Shown piece by piece: positions 63,017 through 64,000 of a DNA stretch of 64,000 nt. Numbering within the stretch: the stretch's first letter is position 1; the number at the start of each line of letters is the position of its first letter. The translations under genes and the position numbers were made by a program. Under the pieces are notes generated by a model, which worked only from the letters and a program-made list of their open reading frames with translations, had not been told where the DNA came from and did not search any database. Source of the DNA: Elizabethkingia occulta (lineage in GTDB: Bacteria; Bacteroidota; Bacteroidia; Flavobacteriales; Weeksellaceae); assembly GCF_002023715.1 (NCBI RefSeq), contig NZ_MAHX01000013.1, positions 558,001 through 622,000 on the forward strand. The letters run 5' to 3'.

Positions 63017-63583
63017 ATGAAAAAAATATTAGCGGTTTTTATCCTAATGCTTTCCCTTGGCGGGATGCGTGCACAGGAGTATAAAAATCATATAAAGGGA
63101 AATATGCTTTTTGCACCTCTTGGGATTTTGAATGTAGGATATGAACACGCTTTTAATCAGCACTGGACTGGGCAGGCTGATGTTTTTATTTCTCCATGGA
63201 AATCTTTTGCAGGAAGAAATTTACAGATTTATATGGGGCATTTGGAGGCCCGTTATTACTTTACAAAAGCTATGGAGAAATGGTATGTAGGAGCTAATGC
63301 AGGTATTGGAGTTTACAATATGCAGAAATGGAACTATTGGAATTCTAATATGTATCAGAAAGGATTTAACTTTATGGTGGGTGCAACTATTGGTTATCAG
63401 GTGAAGCTAAGCGATCGTTGGAGTATAGATTTATATGTTGGTGGAGGTACTTCTCAAAGTTTCTATCATGGGTGGTATAAAGACAAATACCCGAGACAGC
63501 GTTATGATTCTGCACAGGCTTGGAACAAGAGTGGTGAGTTTATTCCGTTCCGCGGTGGAGCAATGATTTCTTATAAATTTTAA
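63017..63583 (+). CDS. DUF3575-type outer membrane protein
   Basis: A 188-residue exported protein (signal through about RAQ20) with alternating, aromatic-rich strands and a terminal phenylalanine (MISYKF), the layout of a small beta barrel. The start KGNMLFAPLGILNVGYEHAF matches the DUF3575 family of Bacteroidota outer membrane proteins of unknown function. A TAATTTCG box (62993-63000), 20 bases after a TTTG at 62969-62972, fits a promoter. The next gene starts 2 bases after it. Confidence 0.82.
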   Translation: MKKILAVFILMLSLGGMRAQEYKNHIKGNMLFAPLGILNVGYEHAFNQHWTGQADVFISPWKSFAGRNLQIYMGHLEARYYFTKAMEKWYVGANAGIGVYNMQKWNYWNSNMYQKGFNFMVGATIGYQVKLSDRWSIDLYVGGGTSQSFYHGWYKDKYPRQRYDSAQAWNKSGEFIPFRGGAMISYKF

Positions 63584-63585
63584 TC

Positions 63586-63798
63586 ATGAAAGATTTATTT
63601 AATAATTCCAAATATTACGTTATTATCGTATTAACCTTTGTTATTGTTTTCCTGATGAATTATATAGGAAATGATGCACCAGATAAATTATCCAGAGCAT
63701 TAATGAATGGAGGAGCCGGAGCAGTAGGAATTGCCATTGGGCTTATTATTTATCAGCGCGGTAAAGGCGGAGATAATAAACATCACGATATAGACTAA
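63586..63798 (+). CDS. Small membrane protein, function unknown
   Basis: A 70-residue protein with a first transmembrane helix (residues about 9-26) and a second hydrophobic Gly/Ala-rich stretch (about 42-60), ending in a charged tail. It starts 2 bases after the DUF3575 gene, so the two are translated together. I recognise no family. A hairpin terminator follows. Confidence 0.65.
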   Translation: MKDLFNNSKYYVIIVLTFVIVFLMNYIGNDAPDKLSRALMNGGAGAVGIAIGLIIYQRGKGGDNKHHDID

Positions 63799-63804
63799 AA
63801 AATA

Positions 63805-63832
63805 AAAGGCTCCGAAATTCCGGAGCCTTTTT
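63805..63832 (+). terminator. Terminator of the DUF3575 pair
   Basis: Arms AAAGGCTCCG / CGGAGCCTTT with a 6-base loop and a T-rich end, 7 bases after the stop. Confidence 0.9.
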
Positions 63833-64000
63833 CAATATTTATAGAATATTTCGTGCTTTTAGTAGTTGTTATATCAACTGTAAAACCGAAAAACTGTTTG
63901 TCTGTAATTTTATTACGAATGTTTTGTATACAACATTTAGCAACAGATATAATACAATTAACTTTGCACTAACTTCTAACTTCTAACTTCGTAATTAGTT

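Noticed and set aside
63961-64000. Short tandem TAACTTC repeats at the right edge
   Set aside because: Only about three 7-base units are visible and the window ends there, so no useful interpretation is possible.

Overview
The window reads as a chromosomal segment of a low-GC Bacteroidota bacterium of the Flavobacteriia, most likely Elizabethkingia, Chryseobacterium or a close relative (Weeksellaceae). The signs are SusC/SusD outer-membrane genes, GLPGLI, DKNYY and DUF3575 proteins, A/T-rich translation starts with almost no Shine-Dalgarno sequences, TAnnTTTG-type -7 boxes, and the degenerate intergenic repeats typical of the group. All assignments come from reading the sequence; no database search was run.

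Layout. (1) 1-8118: a catabolic operon with the end of a SusC-like receptor, SusD, a GntP-type gluconate-family permease, a RidA-type deaminase, KDG kinase, KDPG aldolase, a D-threonine aldolase/D-serine dehydratase-like PLP enzyme and an M19 dipeptidase, facing a DeoR-type regulator. The set could take up a sugar acid or amino-sugar acid, deaminate it to 2-keto-3-deoxygluconate and cleave it to pyruvate and glyceraldehyde-3-phosphate. (2) 8197-16993: a peptide-export locus with seven small double-glycine-leader precursors. All seven have an even number of core cysteines (4 or 6). With them are a C39-peptidase ABC exporter, an HlyD-type fusion protein and a VKOR-thioredoxin disulfide oxidase that carries a degenerate C39-like N-terminus. 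Two precursors have the C-C-CC-C-C cysteine order of knottins. This is the most interesting part of the window. (3) 17.1-36.3 kb: mostly single genes: small regulators, a serine hydrolase, a TonB-dependent receptor, a HEAT-repeat protein, a MocR regulator with a GNAT acetyltransferase, a lactonase, an SRPBCC protein, two tandem DKNYY lipoproteins, DUF1826, GLPGLI and a BamA-like barrel.

(4) 36.5-49.5 kb: a defence island on the minus strand. It is a type I restriction-modification operon (hsdM, hsdS, hsdR) with an OGG-fold-like protein and two overlapping DUF262 genes between hsdS and hsdR. At the left edge are an XRE regulator, a GIY-YIG nuclease and a possible toxin fragment. (5) 49.6-64 kb: core genes mnmE, an aminopeptidase P, pruA, an Lrp regulator, metE behind a cobalamin riboswitch, a thioredoxin-like protein and DUF3575. 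Here the long non-coding gaps at 51.0-53.2 and 57.1-58.4 kb are filled with related direct repeats of about 390-540 bp that flank the pepP-pruA segment. No tRNA, rRNA, CRISPR array or intact insertion sequence was seen.
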